Source: Stercorarius parasiticus
Lineage: Eukaryota > Chordata > Aves > Charadriiformes > Stercorariidae
DNA length: 64,000 bases
Direction: 5' to 3'
NCBI GenBank assembly: GCA_013396915.1
Contig: VWZL01000593.1
Coordinates: 344,711-408,710, forward strand
The position numbers and the translations under genes were made by a program. The notes below the pieces were generated by a model. It was not told where the DNA came from. It searched no databases and saw nothing but the letters and a program-made list of their open reading frames with translations. Below, one piece after another: positions 63,491 to 64,000 of the stretch; positions within the stretch are counted from its first letter, which is position 1, and every line of letters starts with the position of its first letter.

Positions 63491-63661
63491 CCCCATGTTT
63501 ATGAACCCTTGAGCACAAAAGCCAGTTCACTGAAGACAGAAAGGCAGATAAGAGCTAACAAACCTTAGGTAAAATGTGTGTTCTAACTACTGACGTATCC
63601 TAGTTTTTCCCGCCTTTCCCTGAGAAGCTGTATAATGCCATTAACCTTCTGCTTTGATCAG

Positions 63662-63871
63662 GAGAGAAGGGTCCCTCCTCCAGTGCCAAAGAAGCCATCG
63701 AAAGGTCAGGTGCCACTCATACGAGAACGCTCTCTGGAAAGCTCGCAGCGTCAAGAGGCCCGGAAACGGCTGATGGCTGCCAAGCGCGCTGCATCGGTCC
63801 GCCAGAACTCAGCTACCGAGAGCGCCGAAAGCATTGAGATATACATCCCCGAAGCCCAGACCAGGCTATGA
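63662..63871 (+). CDS. DLGAP1: DLGAP1 terminal coding exon with Shank-binding PDZ ligand
   Basis: The acceptor is CTTCTGCTTTGATCAG, ending with G at 63661. The exon opens in phase 0 (GAG AGA AGG) and encodes 69 residues before TGA at 63869-63871. In order: ERRVPPPVPKKP, a second proline-rich SH3-type ligand; a basic linker with RERSLESS; a highly basic helical stretch (RQEARKRLMAAKRAAS); and the C-terminus SIEIYIPEAQTRL. The last residues T-R-L form a class I PDZ ligand, the known SAPAP/GKAP site for the Shank PDZ domain. An in-frame ATG at 63635 lies in the intron and is not a start. The exon continues as 3' UTR. Confidence 0.97.
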   Translation, partial: ERRVPPPVPKKPSKGQVPLIRERSLESSQRQEARKRLMAAKRAASVRQNSATESAESIEIYIPEAQTRL

Positions 63872-64000
63872 AGGGATCCAACCGGGAGGACTCTCTCTGG
63901 CAAGACAAGCCTCATGTATAATCTGCCCCTCTAGGCTCCTGCTCAAGGTCACCACGAAGTATTTGTACCTCCTCCTCCTCCTCCTCCTCCTCCTCCTCCT
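63872..64000 (+). other. DLGAP1: DLGAP1 3' UTR (start; continues beyond window)
   Basis: This is the sequence after the DLGAP1 stop codon in the same exon. No poly(A) signal is seen before the window ends. The stretch is pyrimidine-rich and enters a (CCT)n tract near its end. UTR status follows from the exon structure and not from transcript data. Confidence 0.85.
63968..64000. repeat. (CCT)n trinucleotide microsatellite in the 3' UTR
   Basis: Eleven uninterrupted CCT units reach the last base of the window, so the full length is unknown. The tract lies about 97 bases after the DLGAP1 stop codon. In the transcript it would read as a C/U-rich tract, a possible site for polypyrimidine-binding proteins; that role is inference. 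Confidence 0.95.

Larger units (their letters stand above)
60754..63661 (+). other. DLGAP1 last intron
   Basis: Contains a T-rich tract near 61244-61298, a possible microexon at 62045-62098, a (GT)n tract at 62791 and a CpG island at 63160-63490 close to the final exon. No other gene recognised. Confidence 0.85.
1..64000 (+). other. DLGAP1: DLGAP1 gene, 3' part (six terminal coding exons and their introns)
   Basis: Six exons on the + strand join through GT-AG sites into one open frame of 446 codons plus stop, and the product matches the C-terminal half of SAPAP1/GKAP. The protein is a postsynaptic-density scaffold of excitatory synapses that links PSD-95 (through N-terminal repeats outside this window) to Shank (through the C-terminus seen here). 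DLGAP1 is favoured over paralogues DLGAP2-4 by the exon at 36700 (SSTESAQDAY, ALTAAIEAANAQIH) and by EERENNLPED in the exon at 48670; this rests on recalled family sequence, not an alignment. Introns inside the window are 3201, 8303, 9231, 2189 and 2908 bases. The 5' coding exons are not in the window. Confidence 0.93.

Noticed and set aside
62981..63496. Minus-strand open frame of 171 codons across the CpG island
   Set aside because: Stop codons are rare in GC-rich DNA. The product has Arg/Gly/Pro-rich composition and no domain, and it runs into a T-tract at its C-terminal end.
63635..63661. ATG at 63635 as a start codon in frame with the last exon
   Set aside because: It lies in the intron upstream of a clear acceptor (AG at 63660-63661); the exon joins in phase 0 from 60753.
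36700..63871. Assignment to DLGAP2, DLGAP3 or DLGAP4 instead of DLGAP1
   Set aside because: The linker sequence of the 36700 exon and the GH1 details fit SAPAP1 best. The C-terminal ligand is shared by all four and is not decisive.
1..64000. CRISPR arrays, operons, prophage or tRNA/rRNA genes
   Set aside because: Nothing of the kind is visible. The window is vertebrate intronic and exonic DNA.

Overview
The window looks like avian nuclear genomic DNA. It carries several CR1 LINE copies, two of them with the diagnostic ATTCTATG-type 3' octamers, plus an avian ERVL-type LTR. I see no Alu or L1. The only protein-coding gene I can support is the 3' part of a DLGAP1 (SAPAP1/GKAP) orthologue on the + strand. 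The species cannot be named from the sequence.

Gene layout: bases 1-36699 read as one long DLGAP1 intron, because no earlier coding exon of the gene was found there. Six coding exons follow: 36700-37073, 40275-40366, 48670-49088, 58320-58411, 60601-60753 and 63662-63871. All junctions have GT-AG sites, and joining them keeps one frame for 446 residues to a stop at 63869-63871. The encoded part runs from a proline-rich SH3-ligand stretch, through LC8-type motifs (GIQVD, GVQVE) and the helical GKAP homology (GH1) domain, to the C-terminal PDZ ligand EAQTRL. This is the Shank-binding half of a postsynaptic-density scaffold; its PSD-95-binding N-terminal half lies upstream. The 3' UTR begins at 63872, enters a (CCT)n tract at 63968 and leaves the window.

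Mobile elements: a cluster at 26.2-29.5 kb holds a minus-strand CR1, an older minus-strand CR1 end, an LTR with a 5-bp ATCAG target duplication and an internal assembly gap (28021-28239), and a plus-strand CR1. Further CR1 pieces lie at 16.45, 43.85 and 50.75 kb. A much older turtle/crocodile-like CR1 is at 46.1 kb and a probable MIR-type SINE remnant at 7.3 kb.

Points worth a second look: a CpG-rich patch with good donors at 33.9-34.9 kb, 2 kb upstream of the first exon here (candidate promoter or first exon of a short isoform); a CpG island just before the last exon; a perfect 21-bp inverted repeat at 56355-56406; an alternative ending immediately after the first exon; and a possible 54-nt microexon at 62045-62098. 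I found no clear novel multi-gene system: this is a large neuronal gene with typical avian intronic content.
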